Source: Pictodentalium vernedei (lineage: Eukaryota > Mollusca > Scaphopoda > Dentaliida > Dentaliidae). Taken from it: DNA of 64,000 nt. Positions within the stretch are counted from its first letter, which is position 1. Each line of letters opens with the position of its first letter. Under the pieces are notes generated by a model that made no database searches, had not been told where the DNA came from, and saw nothing but the letters and a program-made list of their open reading frames with translations. Below are positions 47,544-58,796 of this stretch, in pieces. The DNA is taken from contig CM062296.1 of assembly GCA_031216915.1 (NCBI GenBank), positions 796,335,608-796,399,607 of the forward strand, in the 5' to 3' direction. The translations under genes and the position numbers were made by a program.

Positions 47544-48497
47544 ATTATGCTGCTGAGTGGAAGGTTTTCTCTCGATGGTGTAGGGATCATTCTGTTGATA
47601 TTTATGATCCCTCCATTCCAGACATTGCTAATTTTCTGGTCTACTTGTTTGACGAGATCAGCCTGCAGCCAATAACTATTAAGGGTTATAGATCTATGCT
47701 ATCGGATACCTATGTTCATCATGATAGCTTACAGATTGGATCTAATGTCTCTTTATCTAAGTTAGTGAGAAACTTTTCGATAAATATACCTAGAACCCTT
47801 GGGTTAATTCCTAAGTGGAATTTAGCTTGGGTTCTTCTGAAGCTAAAAGATGCGCCATTTGAACCTCTTGATACAGTGGATTTCAAATACTTATCTTATA
47901 AGACAGCTTTTCTCTTAGCCTTCTCTTCTGCTAGAAGAGTTAGTGAGCTTCATGCTCTATCTGTTGATGATTCTCACTATCGTAGTGTTGGTAATACTAT
48001 TACATTGACTACTAATGTTGGATTTTTGGCTAGTAATCAGGCTCCTAATGGTTCCCTGAACCTATTGGTATTAAGGCTCTTCCATCTTCAGACGGTCATT
48101 GGCCTTTGCTTTGTCCAGTTAGAGCTATGCGTATTTACAAGCATAGATCTGAGTTTATCAGAAATGGACGTAAGAATTTCTTTCTGTCTTTGATGTCTAA
48201 TAGAAAGGACATTACGGTCCATTCTATTGCAAGGTGGATTCAATTAACTATCCGTACTGCTAATGATAAATTATCTTCATCTCAGCAGTCTGTGCTTAAG
48301 ATTTCGGCGCATGAATTAAGAGCGCTGTCTACATCTTGGGCTTATGCTAATAGTGTTGATATTACTGTTTTGATGAAGGCTGCATATTGGTCTCAGTCTT
48401 TCACATTCACAAAGTTTTATCTTAGAATATTGAGTCCATTTCTGGCAACCTGCGTTGTTTAGGTCTGTTATCTGTTGCTCAGAATGTCGTCCTCTAA
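47459..48497 (+). pseudogene. DIRS B copy 1 tyrosine recombinase
   Basis: One clean frame runs from upstream of 47459 to about 48070: HFTGQAVDAISNCRRTSSS, then IPDIANFLVYLFDE, ITIKGYRSMLSD and the catalytic AFSSARRVSELHAL. A frameshift near 48070 leads into the second frame (48106-48462). That frame has ISAHELRALSTSWAYANS (HxxR) and TFTKFYLR (nucleophile Tyr). The ancestral end is QNVV(H/L) at 48497. The protein would integrate a circular DNA copy. Confidence 0.9.
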
Positions 48498-48589
48498 ACA
48501 GTTGCAACAAAAGTTATGCAGGCTTTTTGTTCCGGCAGTGTCTCTGTCCTGCAGCCCTCTTCGTTCTGGGGTATTTGACCCAGAGTAAA

Positions 48590-48602
48590 GGGAAGGGGGG
48601 GA
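48590..48602 (+). repeat. G-rich tract, DIRS B copy 1
   Basis: GGGAAGGGGGGGA between recombinase and internal complementary region, at the position conserved in all four DIRS copies. Confidence 0.7.
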
Positions 48603-49090
48603 TGGTGTTCCCCTTATATCACCTGCTTTATAGTGAAAAGCAAGGGAATACCTCCTCTGGAGTCGGTAATTCCGAGTTGGATCTGGGATGGTTTTAAAGT
48701 GTAAAGCTAATGTCTATCTCATTTATGTAATATTTTTAAAGTGTAGCTCGGTGTGAAGCATTTGTATATGTCACGTGTCATATGAGCGTTAATATACAAT
48801 CCTCGGACACTTTTAAATGAGTATAAAGAGTCTCATTCTCTGGACTATCTTTATTTATTGGCTTTCCTTTAATAAATTAGTATAATGGGTTATACTGGAT
48901 GTTAATAAAGATCATTGATGTTATTGTGCTCAATTATGGAATGGTATTGTGTCTTTCTTTTTTGATATAAACAAGAAAGATACATGTAAAGCCTGTTCTC
49001 CTCTTCTCCTTGAGGGGATAATTCTATTTACATGTAATTGAGTCTATTGGATTATCCTTTATGTCCTAGGCCCTCCAGCCTTTTTTCTAT

Positions 49091-49180
49091 TCAGCTAAGT
49101 CTGGGTCATTGGTACAGTATAAAAATGTTAAACAATTTATAGTAATTTATATATTTTTTATACTTTCCAATGACCCAGAC
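49091..49180 (+). repeat. internal complementary region, DIRS B copy 1
   Basis: 'tcagctaagtctgggtcatt' with 'ggtacagtataaaaat' is the complement of the element's left end. The part from 'aatttatagtaatttat' to 'tgacccagac' is the complement of its right end. The junction of the two is near 49130. This is the DIRS1-group template for rebuilding ends on circular intermediates. Confidence 0.88.
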
Positions 49181-49251
49181 GGGAATGGCCCTCCCATGAG
49201 TTGGGAACTCATACCTCCCAGCTGATTACATAACACTTTCCAGACACTGGT

Positions 49252-49479
49252 TGTAAGAATGAGGATTTGGCTCCAATTTCGGACTTCCTTGACACTGCAC
49301 ATGCGCACTGGATAAAAGTATGGAGGACCACATAGGACATCTATTTTTGGGATTTTGATGCAAATTTTGAGGATTGGGGGGCAAAATTTGTGTTTGGCCC
49401 TAGAATTTAAGAGTTAGCACCAGCTAAGTCTGGGTCATTGGTAAGTATAAAACATATATAAATTACTATAAATTTTTTT
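49252..49479 (+). repeat. right inverted terminal repeat, DIRS B copy 1
   Basis: The complement of 42557-42762, extended outward by 'aagtataaaacatatataa' and 'attactataaattttttt', which the left end lacks. Confidence 0.9.
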
Positions 49480-49665
49480 ACTTTCCAGAGCCAAACACAA
49501 ATTTTGAACCTCCCCCAGAGACTCATTTGTTAGAACACCAGATTGTTTTAACAGATCTGATAAAACAAAAGGTTCAAAATTTGTGTTTGGCCCTGGAAAG
49601 TAATGAGTTTGCACCAGCTAAGTCTGGCCCACTTGTAAGTATAAAAAAATTACAAATTACTTTAA
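49480..49665 (+). mobile_element. miniature DIRS A, right piece with captured RT/RNase H fragment
   Basis: 'actttccagagccaaacac' and 'aaattttgaacc' resume the left terminal repeat begun at 42506. Bases 49524-49576 are identical over 53 bp to 9831-9883, inside the polymerase gene of DIRS A copy 1. From GGTTCA (49571) the sequence becomes a right terminal repeat: 'aatttgtgtttggccctgg', 'gagtttgcaccagctaag', 'cacttgtaagtataaaaa'. The whole miniature element was about 230 bp before DIRS B entered it. Confidence 0.88.
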
Positions 49666-50028
49666 AGTTATCTTTTTCATGAAAAATGGTTTTGGTCTGT
49701 TTCTGATTGGATTTGGATTATATGTCAATATTGGACCCCCAAATTTGTTTGAGATTCAATACAGTGTGAGGTTCATCATTATTAGTGATATGTACAAACA
49801 GCCTTTATACATACTCTTGTATGTGCATCTCAGTCCCAGAAAGGGTGCTTTTGGCTTTGGGTCTGATTTGGCAGCCATTTTCTTTTTAATTTAAATTTAG
49901 GAGAGATTTTTAAGGACATTTTTTTTCTATTTTAGTGGATAATGAATTAGCCAGTGATATTTAAAGAAAAGTATCCTCCGAAAAAGATCAATTTCAATCA
50001 GTAATATTCATCTCATTTTGTATTTCAG

Positions 50029-50099
50029 CAAAGGTTGCTGAGCAAGCAACTACAAGATCTCAGTTTGGTAAAAAACTTGCCGAGTTTGGTCTTATCCAG
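50029..50099 (+). CDS. ACAD9: ACAD9-like acyl-CoA dehydrogenase, internal exon 4 of 4
   Basis: The exon is 71 nt: two bases completing a split Thr codon, then 23 codons. The acceptor is tttgtatttcag and the donor is GTATGT. The peptide is KVAEQATTRSQFGKKLAEFG followed by LIQ. The 'TRxQFxKxLxEFGLIQ' motif is diagnostic of the acyl-CoA dehydrogenase C-terminal domain. The next residues in the family (EKF and onward) must lie in a further exon. None was recognised in the remaining 13.9 kb, so the gene continues beyond the right edge. The intron before this exon is 13.0 kb and holds a full-length DIRS element nested in a miniature one. Confidence 0.9.
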
Positions 50100-50299
50100 G
50101 TATGTTGGCACTTGTGTCTTTACAGAAGGTGAAACAGATTTTATTTTTTTAATGGTTGACATTTTTCAATTGATATCAGTTAATTATCAGTTCCGACTGT
50201 ATAGTTCAGCACATATGTATAGGAAATTCTGTTGTTTATTTCACTAAGCAATAAATACTATTATTTATTAGAAGTGATCCCCCCCCCCCAGGTTTCATA

Positions 50300-50700
50300 T
50301 ATCATTCCACTGAAATGGCATTACCAACAAAAATGGTGTTTAAATTATACTTTTTTAAATTTTTCCACCATATCGTATGACCTCTCATTGGAATGAGCTC
50401 ATTAATATACAGGTAGCCAAGACTTGACTAAACCCCATTCCTAAGCTGCTAGACTCAGTGGCTGAAGTGTAGTCCTGGAAAATTTTCAGGGTATTTTGAG
50501 GGTTAACTATTTGCATGCGACAGGTGGGTATTCCCACCCGGGACACAATTTCTCTCGTCACTGAAATAAGAATAATTTGGGCATATTTAAGCAAATTTTT
50601 CTCCTGTAAATTGAATGAATTTTTTCGCCAATGATATCTTGAGGTAAACTCAGATGAATTTTCCACCAAATCTAGTCATGGCTGCTTCACATTAAGAGTT
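50300..50700. repeat. fragment of MITE-like palindromic sequence
   Basis: 'atgacctctcattggaatgagctcatt' resembles the core palindrome of MITE M2, then 'gtagccaagacttgac' resembles the hairpin at 3645. The other end was not found. The minus-strand ORF here is not a recognisable gene. Confidence 0.4.
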
Positions 50701-51479
50701 AAGGGAGACGTGTGTTCCCTTTGAGTTACTGAGTGAACACAGACATGAGGATCCATTAATTTCTCAGGGATTATCAGAAGGCAGGGTTCCTATAGAACCT
50801 TGGATTCAAGGAATGTCCTTGAATTTGACTAAAGATTATTCAAGGCCTTTGAAAATGGGCCAGGTGGTCTTGAAAACCCTTGAATATTCACAAAATAAAA
50901 AATACAGTGAACACATTAGGAAAACTGTATAGTTTCATATGGCATAGTTCATGAAGGCATTGCCCTCACAACAGTGGTGCCCCCCCCCCCCACTTTCCCT
51001 TGGGGGACCCCCAAAATCAAACTTCAAATTATTATCTGATCCTGGTTTTCCCATCCAATATCACACCTGCAAATGGCACACAACAATACACATCATGTCA
51101 GGTGTTGTAGAAATGCTCAGATATCGCTCATATTGCTCACAGGGCATCCAAATATGAAAATTTTCCTGGGGAGTTCCCCCAGCCCTTCCCCCCCCCCCCC
51201 CCCACAAATGGATGAGGAACACCCTCCTTCCTAGTTCAGCAGTCTGAATGTAGTGGCTAGCCCTTTACACTTACGGGGGGTAGCCATTATGTTCATATTG
51301 CTGAACTACCTCCTCCCCTGTCCTCCTCTATCTCAAGGCTGCGGCATTTCGAAGATGCCTTCGCCATCTCGACTTTGAAACCCCCTCCCCCCTGCCCCCC
51401 CCCCCCCTATCTTACTTAGTCCCCCCTAAATTGAAATCCTGGTGCCACTACTGCCTCACAATGACAATCCGGTTTTTAC

Positions 51480-51560
51480 TCCTTCCTTCCACTTCCTTTA
51501 GAGGGAAGTGGGAGGAGAAGTTAACAATTGGAGGGTCCTAGTTAGGACTAGTGAAGATAA
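51480..51560. repeat. short dyad shared with 27240-27350
   Basis: 'cttccttccacttc', 'gaagtgggaggagaag' and 'cctagttaggact' resemble the sequence around 27290-27340, so both are probably relics of one short repeat. Confidence 0.45.
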
Positions 51561-51904
51561 GGAGCCCTTGAAAATCCTTGAATTTGAGTATTGTAGCTGA
51601 AATATGTTTAAGAAACAGCGTTGAGGAGCCTTGAATTTTATCTCTTCTAACCTGCAGGAACTGTGGAAGGGCATATACCACTCCCCTCCAGGCCATAGAG
51701 GGTGAATGGGATCACCCACCTTAAAACTACAGGCCTGAAATAACATTTCAAATGACTCCAAGTCGATTTGTGGTAGGCATTTTGAAGCAAATACATCTTG
51801 ATTCATCCTTTTGAAAAAAATGGCTGTCCTGTGTTGAATTTTATGTCATCTTGGTTCTCCTTCGATTTTGAGAAGCATTCACTACTGCAGGCTCAGGGTA
51901 TTAA

Positions 51905-52400
51905 AAGGTTGTTAAAATCCAATTAAAAAAATCTCATTAAAATCCCATTAAAATCCCTTTAAAACCCCATTAAGTACACCCATTAAATTCCATTAAAAGG
52001 AACATAGTTAAGTGGTATTAATTTTCAAGAAATTAATGGCCAATGCCATTAAATAAGTGTTAAACATTTTAAGGGTTCTCCACTTCTTTAATAACCATCA
52101 AATACCATTTTAATTGTCATAATTTTATTAATATTTAATAGCCATTAATTGTTATTTAACGGCCCCCTGTAAAAATATTTTTAAGTGTCTTTTAATGACA
52201 TAAAACATTTGATGGTCATTAATTTCCATTAAAAGGTACATGTTTAATGGCAAAATTAATAGCTGTTAAAGTTATCACTAGTTTTATTGGATAAAATTAA
52301 CAGCCATTAAAAATAAGACCAGTTTAATGGATAAAATTAATGGCTATTAAAATTAACATTAGTTTCAATACATAAATTAATTGCAATTAAAAACAAGTGT
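51905..52400. repeat. low-complexity ATTAAA/TTTAAT region
   Basis: Dozens of 'cattaaaa', 'attaatgg' and 'ggttaaaat' words with no fixed period. It could fold into many weak hairpins. Non-coding. Confidence 0.7.
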
Positions 52401-52439
52401 TTGACCACCGAGGTGGTATTAGTCCTCTACGGCGCTTTT

Positions 52440-52841
52440 GTGACATAAGGTGTTTTTGTCACAGAAGACACTAGGGTATATAAGCATCTTGGATTTTGAA
52501 AAAAAAATTTTGAGCATGCATAATCCCCTCACAACCCTTTATCCATGTACCATATATGAAAGGCACAACCCTTTATCCATGTACCATATATGAAAGGCAC
52601 AACCCTTTATCTATGTACCAAAAATGAAAGACGTAGCTTGAACCATGTAAGAGGGAGGGGTGGTAACATAAAATAGAGAAAAAAGCTTAAAAAACACAAC
52701 AAAAATGGCCGCCATTCTGCCATCTTGGATTTTAAAAAATAAATATTGACTGTGCATCATCCCCTCAGAACCGTTTATTCATGTACCAAATATGAAAGGT
52801 GTAGCTTGAAGCATATTAGAGGGAGAGGTGGTAACATAAAA

Positions 52842-52900
<59 letters not shown>

Positions 52901-54290
52901 TATCAGACATATATTAGATTTTGAAAAGACAGACAGACGGACAGACGGACAGACAGACAGATGTTTGATTTTGAAAAAAAATATTGAGCGTGCATAATCC
53001 CCTCACAACCCCTTTATCCATGTACCATATATGAAAAGTGCAGCTTGAACCATGTTGGAGGGAGCAGTGGTAACATAAAATAGAGAAAAAAGCTTAAAAA
53101 AACACAACAGAAATGGTTGCCATGGCACCATCTTGAATTTTGGAAAAAAAATATTGAACGTGCAACATCCCATTACAACCCTCTATCCATGTGCCAGATA
53201 TAAAAAGTGTTAGATTTTGAAAAAAAAATATTGTGCGTGCATAATCCCCTCACAACCCCTTTATCCATGTATCATATATGAAAAGTACAGCTTGAACCAT
53301 GTTGGAGGGAGCAGTGGTAACATAAAATAGAGAAAAAAGCTTAAAAAACACAACAGAAATGGTTGCCATGGCGCCATCTTGAATTTTGGAAAAAAAATAT
53401 TGAACATGCAACATCCCATTACAACCCTCTATCCATGTGCCAGATATGAAATGTGTTAGATTTTGAAAAAAAAATATTGAGCGTGCATAATCCCCTCACA
53501 ACCCCTTTATCCATGTATCATATATGAAAAGTGCAGCTTGAACCATGTTGGAGGGAGCAGTGGTAACATAAAATAGAGAAAAAAGCTTAAAAAACACAAC
53601 AGAAATGGTTGCCATGTCACCATCTTGAATTTTGAAAAAAAAATATTGAATGTGCAACATCCCATTACAACCCTCTATCCATGTGCCAGATATAAAAAGT
53701 GTAGCTTGAACCATGTTGGAGTGAGGGGTGGTAATATAAAATAGAGAAAAAAGCTTAAAAAACACAACAAAAATGGCCACAATGCCGCCATCTTGGATTT
53801 TAAAAAAAAAATATTGAACGTGCATCATCCCCTCCCATCCCTCTATCCAAAGGCCAAATATGCAAAGTGTAGCTTGAACCATGTTGGTGGGAGGGGTGGT
53901 AACATGTAAATAGAGAAAAAAAGCTTAAAAAACACAACAAACATGGCCGCCATTTCGCCATCTTCGATTTTGAAAAAAAAATTTTGAGCGTGCATCATCC
54001 CCTCAGAACCATTTATCCATGTACCAAATATGAAAGGTGTAGCTTGAACCATGTTGGTGGGAGGGGTGGTAACACGAAAATAGAAAAAAAAGCTTAAATA
54101 ACACAACAAAAATGGCTGCCATTCCGCCATCTTGGATTTTGAAAAAAAAATTTTGAGCGTGCATCATCCCCTCAGAACCATTTATCCATGTACCAAATAT
54201 GAAAGGTGTAGCTTAAAGCATGTTGGAGGGAGAGGTGGTAACATAAAAAACAAACAGACAGACAGACAGACGGACGGATGGACGGAGTGC
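52440..54290 (-). repeat. tandem array with (CAGA)n, about 165-245 bp units, 8-9 copies
   Basis: 'agagaaaaaagcttaaaaa' recurs near 52678, 53085, 53331, 53576, 53746, 53920 and 54084, with 'gtagcttgaaccatgttgg' and 'aatggccgccatt'. (CAGA)n runs lie at 52843-52900 and 54252-54270, followed by the complement of 'tttcacc...gtgaagggg'. The 245-bp units at 53085-53576 are nearly identical. On the minus strand this resembles the (TGTC)n repeat family. Translated ORFs up to 128 codons are repeat artefacts. Confidence 0.75.
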
Positions 54291-54344
54291 AATCCTATAG
54301 TCCCCTTACGGTTCAAACTCCCAACAAACCCCCGGCTCCTCATT

Positions 54345-54395
54345 ATATGGAGGCCGAAACGTCCCGGGCTGAAACGTCCCAGTACCTAAAGTAAC
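54345..54395. repeat. 'GGCCGAAACGTCCC' motif pair
   Basis: Two tandem copies, 'gccgaaacgtcccgggc' and 'tgaaacgtcccagtacc'. Related words occur at 20037, 22998, 30541, 31085 and 63815. Confidence 0.6.
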
Positions 54396-54399
54396 AAAA

Positions 54400-55544
54400 A
54401 CCTATTCAAGTGTTGTATCTGACAGTTAAGTTAGTTGGTTCATTTTCAACCGGTTGCTGCCGTTTTCACCTGATTCCTATTGATATCCCAACAAATTCCC
54501 AATTTTCGAGAAAAACAATATTCAGCTCTGGTACGAAATGCATGCGACACTTTCATCATTTCTGTAGCGGTTTTTAACTTCGTGCTTGCTTAAATTAGAC
54601 AAGTTCCTTCAAAATTTCGAAATGCATCGGAAAACAAACCATTCATGGTTTCAACAGCCTGACTGCTCAGATTGTCCATACTGGATTATTTCTTTCTGTT
54701 TCTCGAAATCCGTTAGTTTTAAACGTGCCGATGACTAAGTGCATTTTTTTTCGCCGCTTGGGTTGTGTTGAGTTGAGACAGACATACCCAAGGCAAGCGT
54801 ACATATCAACTCGTACACACAATTAGACAATTCGAACCCTTCTTCGACTGATGATTCATTACCCAAGAGTACAATAGGCCCTACCTGTGAATGAGCCATT
54901 GTGTCAGATGCATCCCAGTGAAACACAATAATGAATTTATCAGTGACACAAGATCGGGCCGATGTTTCTTACCGAACCTGCACATTTGTCCCCCCCCCCT
55001 CCCCCCAGTCACCACCACCACAGTCGGACATCCTAAAATATGCAAAATAAAATAAAGTGGATGACTGTGTCCATTTGAATTGGGAGTGGTGAAGTAACTT
55101 TCAATGGAACTTTATGATTACTTTTCTCAGTTTCCATTTACAATGGATTTTTTTCTTTAAGCTCAGTATCATTATCAGTATAAGGTTACTTAATTATTTT
55201 TCGATTGTTCTTACCATACTGACCCATGTCGAAGCCCATATTCGTGATTAAGCCCACCCCATGCCTTTTCAGATTTGTGAACCAGGGTGCCCTACTCGAG
55301 TCAAAGCCCATCCGCAAAGTTTCAAATTGGACAAAAGTTGTTTGAGACAAGACGTCAAATTTACAGGCATCAAGATTCAAATGGAAAAACAGTTGACTTG
55401 TTGCAACACTGTACTTACCAAATAGAACTGTAATACTGTATTATGTATATTTTTTGGAGTGGAGGTTTTTGTGTTGTTAAATTCGTCTTTTGTGTAATAC
55501 ATTATGTCTGTGTTCAGTGTAATAAGTCTTTATTAAAAAATTAT
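54400..55544. other. intronic sequence, no gene seen
   Basis: Two minus-strand ORFs of about 63 codons have no recognisable domain. A C-rich run lies near 54990. Nothing else was identified. Confidence 0.4.
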
Positions 55545-55749
55545 ATATTTTTATACTGTACCAATGACCTGGAAATAGCTGGTGCTAACTCTTAAAATAC
55601 TAGGGCCAAACACAAATTTTGCCCCCCAATCCCCAAAATTTGCATCTAAAACCAAAGAAATCATGTCCTGAAGGTCCTCCATACTTTGCCCTTACTGCAC
55701 ATGCACAGTGTCAAGGACGTTCCGAAATTGGCGCCAATCATCATTCTTT
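55545..55749 (+). repeat. left inverted terminal repeat, DIRS B copy 2
   Basis: From 'tatatttttatactgtacc' through 'ctggaaatagctggtgc', 'gggccaaacacaaatttt', 'aaccaaagaaatcatg' and 'caaggacgttccgaaattgg' to 'atcattctttg'. The inverted partner at 62502-62731 shares details absent from copy 1, for example the 'ccaaagaaatcatgtcc' stretch. Confidence 0.92.
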
Positions 55750-56342
55750 GTTTGGCCCTTCATCAGTTAACATCTCACTGATCTTTGTGCTTGTAAATCT
55801 CAGTTTAAATGATGCCAGACACATAAATATTGGAGAAGTGGTGATTCTAAGGAGGATATAGAAGGAGGAGAGGAAAAAGGAGTGACAGAAAATATTCAGG
55901 GCTGTAACTTAAAATTTTGTAATGAAATTATGTTAAGTTGCCTATTTTCAAGGCATGGGCCTGTTGTTGTCACTCTTGTTATGAAGTTGCACTGCTTATT
56001 CAGTGTTTCCTCTTCCCTTGTCCTGTAATTACCCCCTTGCTATTCTCCCATGCTTTTGGCATATTTTTGAGTAAGATTACTACTAAATTTCTTGGGAGAA
56101 TTAGCTTGGTAACAGAATGAATTCTGTTATTTTCCCCATGTTTACGTTTTCACCCTTGGGTGTTTAGACGTTGTGTTCTGCATCTACCATCTGATGTTCT
56201 GCAGATTCTTCCCTGGAAGTCTCTGTTTTGCATCAGATAGTGTGTATTTTGATAACTGATTTCGGGCCAGGATTGTCAGTACCTGGAGTCATGTTTTCTA
56301 GTGTTTATACACTTCTTGTTTACACTGGCAACAGTCTCTTTT

Positions 56343-56374
<32 letters not shown>

Positions 56375-56658
56375 TTTTTGCCTTTGGAGTAGTTTATCTC
56401 ATTATAAGATACATTATTATTATCTGTAAGTGTTGCATTAATTATTTAAAATAATTTTAAAATTTTTGTCCACACTTAGCCTTTGGATCCATTGGGGCTC
56501 AACATTACTTTTCAGAAACTTGGGCTTCGCTGAAAAAATATTTTTCAAAAATTATTTTTGATTTCAGTTGTTTTTTCAATATTAATGGATCATGTTATTA
56601 TGTATCTTTGTTTTTAGGGGTTGGTGCGAGTACTAGGACTTGTTGTTGTCTTTTCACA
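55750..56658 (+). promoter_or_regulatory. DIRS B copy 2 leader between terminal repeat and gag
   Basis: Non-coding leader, conserved with 42763-43659 in copy 1: 'atgcttttggcata', 'cttgggag', 'ggtaacagaatg', 'cacacttag'. It must carry or follow the promoter, but I cannot place a TATA or initiator with confidence. A G run of about 30 (56344-56373) is unique to this copy and may be a local expansion or an assembly artefact. Confidence 0.5.
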
Positions 56659-58796
56659 ATGAAAAGATATTGTTCAAATTGTAATAGGAAGAAATCTTCC
56701 TCTGACTTTCATGATCATTGTATTAATTGTAGTCAGTGTACTCGCACTAACTCCTGTTCAATATGTCAATATTGGGATGATAAACATTGGAAACGTGTGT
56801 CATGGTATGTTGTTAGCGGGGAAAGGGCCATGCCGGTCCTTTCTCCACAGGGTCACTCTAGTCTATCAGTTTCTATTTCAGAGGAACAAGAACAGGGTGA
56901 TGTTTCCCTGTTATCCTCCAAAGGTGTGCTTCCGTCGTCACAATTGAATGCAAAGCTAGCGGCAAAAGTGCTCATGGAGATACAACAGTTGCCTAAGAGG
57001 TCCCTAGTAGGATCGACGGCGCTGTCGTCCGCTAGCTCGCCCGGTGTAGCATCCATTCACCGAATGGTTCGGCAGCCGGGTTCGTCCGTTGCGGTCCAGG
57101 AAGAAATGTTGGGTGATGCGAGCACTATAAACATACAAGATGCACACCCAGTGACGGTGGATAAAAGGAGAGATCGGAGGAAGCCTTCTAGTCCGGTTCC
57201 TAGCTCGTCCAGGTCCAGCCGGGCCGTGAGCGAGAGAGGCCCCTTTCTCGTACAACAACATCTGGGACCAGATATTGTGGTACAAAATGTGTCGCAAGCG
57301 GAGCACACGTCCGTCGCTCGGGACACTCCGTTGTATAGGCAGTCCGCTGAGACTGCTCAGGCTTCCTCATCCTCTCAGTAGCGCACACGACCGCACCTTG
57401 GCTACGTGACCGCGGATATTCTACCAGCTTCGCCGATTAGGGATTCATCGGCGACCACGTCACGCCATCCGGTAGCCAGGGACACGAGGCCGGTAGACTC
57501 CGGACATTCGCATAGGAAGAGTATGCGGGAGTCAGTTGATGCAGAGCTTCCCGCGGCTAAGCAGCGAAAGACCGCTACTCCGCAGGCCTCGATGACGGAC
57601 GTGCTAGCTCAGATAGCACAAATTATCGCAGCATCCCAGCAATCGACAGAATCGGTGTCGGATCGGGAATTATCTGACGGCGCTGGGTCGGTACGCTCCG
57701 CCGAAGCATCGGGTGCGGACGACCGGGAGCATCGTGAGGTCCGACCGGATGGCGAAAGGGATACTGATGACTTGGAGCTATCCCTTTCGGAACATCATAA
57801 AGCTGCCGTGGATTTCATCCGGCACTTCCTTCCTCAAGTTGTTCCATCGGGCCAGACTGCTGCGGTACCGGATAAGAGACTGATAGCATCATTGGACACT
57901 GAATTCTTCGAGCGGTTCAGAGACATCGTCCCTGAGTTTCCGTCTCAGTCCAATAATGTCACAAGAACATTTGAATTATTGAACGACGCTATCTTCAAGC
58001 TTGCTTCCAAAACAGGCAAAGCTGGTTTCTTGTCCGCCAATGCTCTCAACCTGCCTTTCATTAATTCAAGGAATAAATTCGATACGGCAGGATAGGGTGT
58101 TCCGAGAGTTCCTCTGTGTCTTGACGACGAGGCGGAAGACTTAGAATTGTCATTACCGTTGTCTATGTCATTCCAACCGCAGTGTTGGATACGACAGTTA
58201 CGTCTAACAGGGCCAGTTTAGACGCTTTATCTTACGCAGACCACCTTACTAAGGCGTTATCACTACGTCTTCAAGGGAAAGAATTCCAGGATATACAATC
58301 CTCTTTAAGACTTCTTTCAAGGGCAGTAGCTTATTCCACGTATAACTCCGCCCTTTCAGTGGCAAACCTGGAGTTGGTTAGACGTGACGCAGCCCTAGCT
58401 ACATCCACACACGTGGATAGTAAGGTGAAGAACTCTCTCAGAGTGGCTTCGGTCTCCGGAGAGCTTCTCTTCAACGGCAAGCTTTCTGCAATCTACAATA
58501 AAATTACTAAGAAAGCTTCAGATTCTCTGCTGTTTAAATCCGCTTCCGAAAAGTCGGATACGGCAGAAAAGAGTAAGACAGGCACTTCTGGGACTAATGC
58601 GCCCAAGAGAGGTTCCTATAGAGGTTCCGGTGCATCCTCTTGGTCTTATTCAAGAGACTGTCAAGGCAGCGACTCACGTGCGGGACGTCCTTCGGGCCGG
58701 GACAACCGGTCGGACGCCCCGAGGTCGACGGGACGAGGTGCGGGTCGTGGAGGACGTGGTTTCTCCTCCCGCAGGCCTCGCAGGTCCAGGAGGTGA
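56659..58796 (+). pseudogene. DIRS B copy 2 gag
   Basis: The first good ATG is 56659 (MKRYCSNC); the upstream in-frame start is not ATG. The N-terminus is Cys/His-rich (CSNCNRKK, HDHCINCSQC, CSICQYWDDKHW), probably a zinc-binding module. A Ser/Pro-rich linker, a helical capsid-like region (AVDFIRHFLPQVVPSG, ELLNDAIFKLASKTGKAG) and an Arg/Gly-rich tail ending SSRRPRRSRR follow. TAG stops at 57379 and 58093 and a frame change near 58165 interrupt it. About 710 codons if uninterrupted. It overlaps the next ORF. Confidence 0.88.

Larger units (their letters stand above)
42557..49479 (+). mobile_element. DIRS retrotransposon, family B, copy 1 (6.9 kb, full length, inactive)
   Basis: The order is left terminal repeat, leader, gag, RT/RNase H/methylase-like region, tyrosine recombinase, G-rich tract, internal complementary region, right terminal repeat. 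The boundaries are exact because the host sequence is another DIRS element whose uninterrupted complement is present nearby. No target duplication is visible, as expected for recombinase-mediated insertion. Multiple stops and shifts disable every ORF. Confidence 0.92.

Noticed and set aside
56344-56373. G runs as functional quadruplex sites
   Set aside because: Isolated homopolymers at 23296, 39734 and 56344 are not at conserved positions and are prone to sequencing and assembly error. Only the tract downstream of the DIRS recombinase is kept as a finding.
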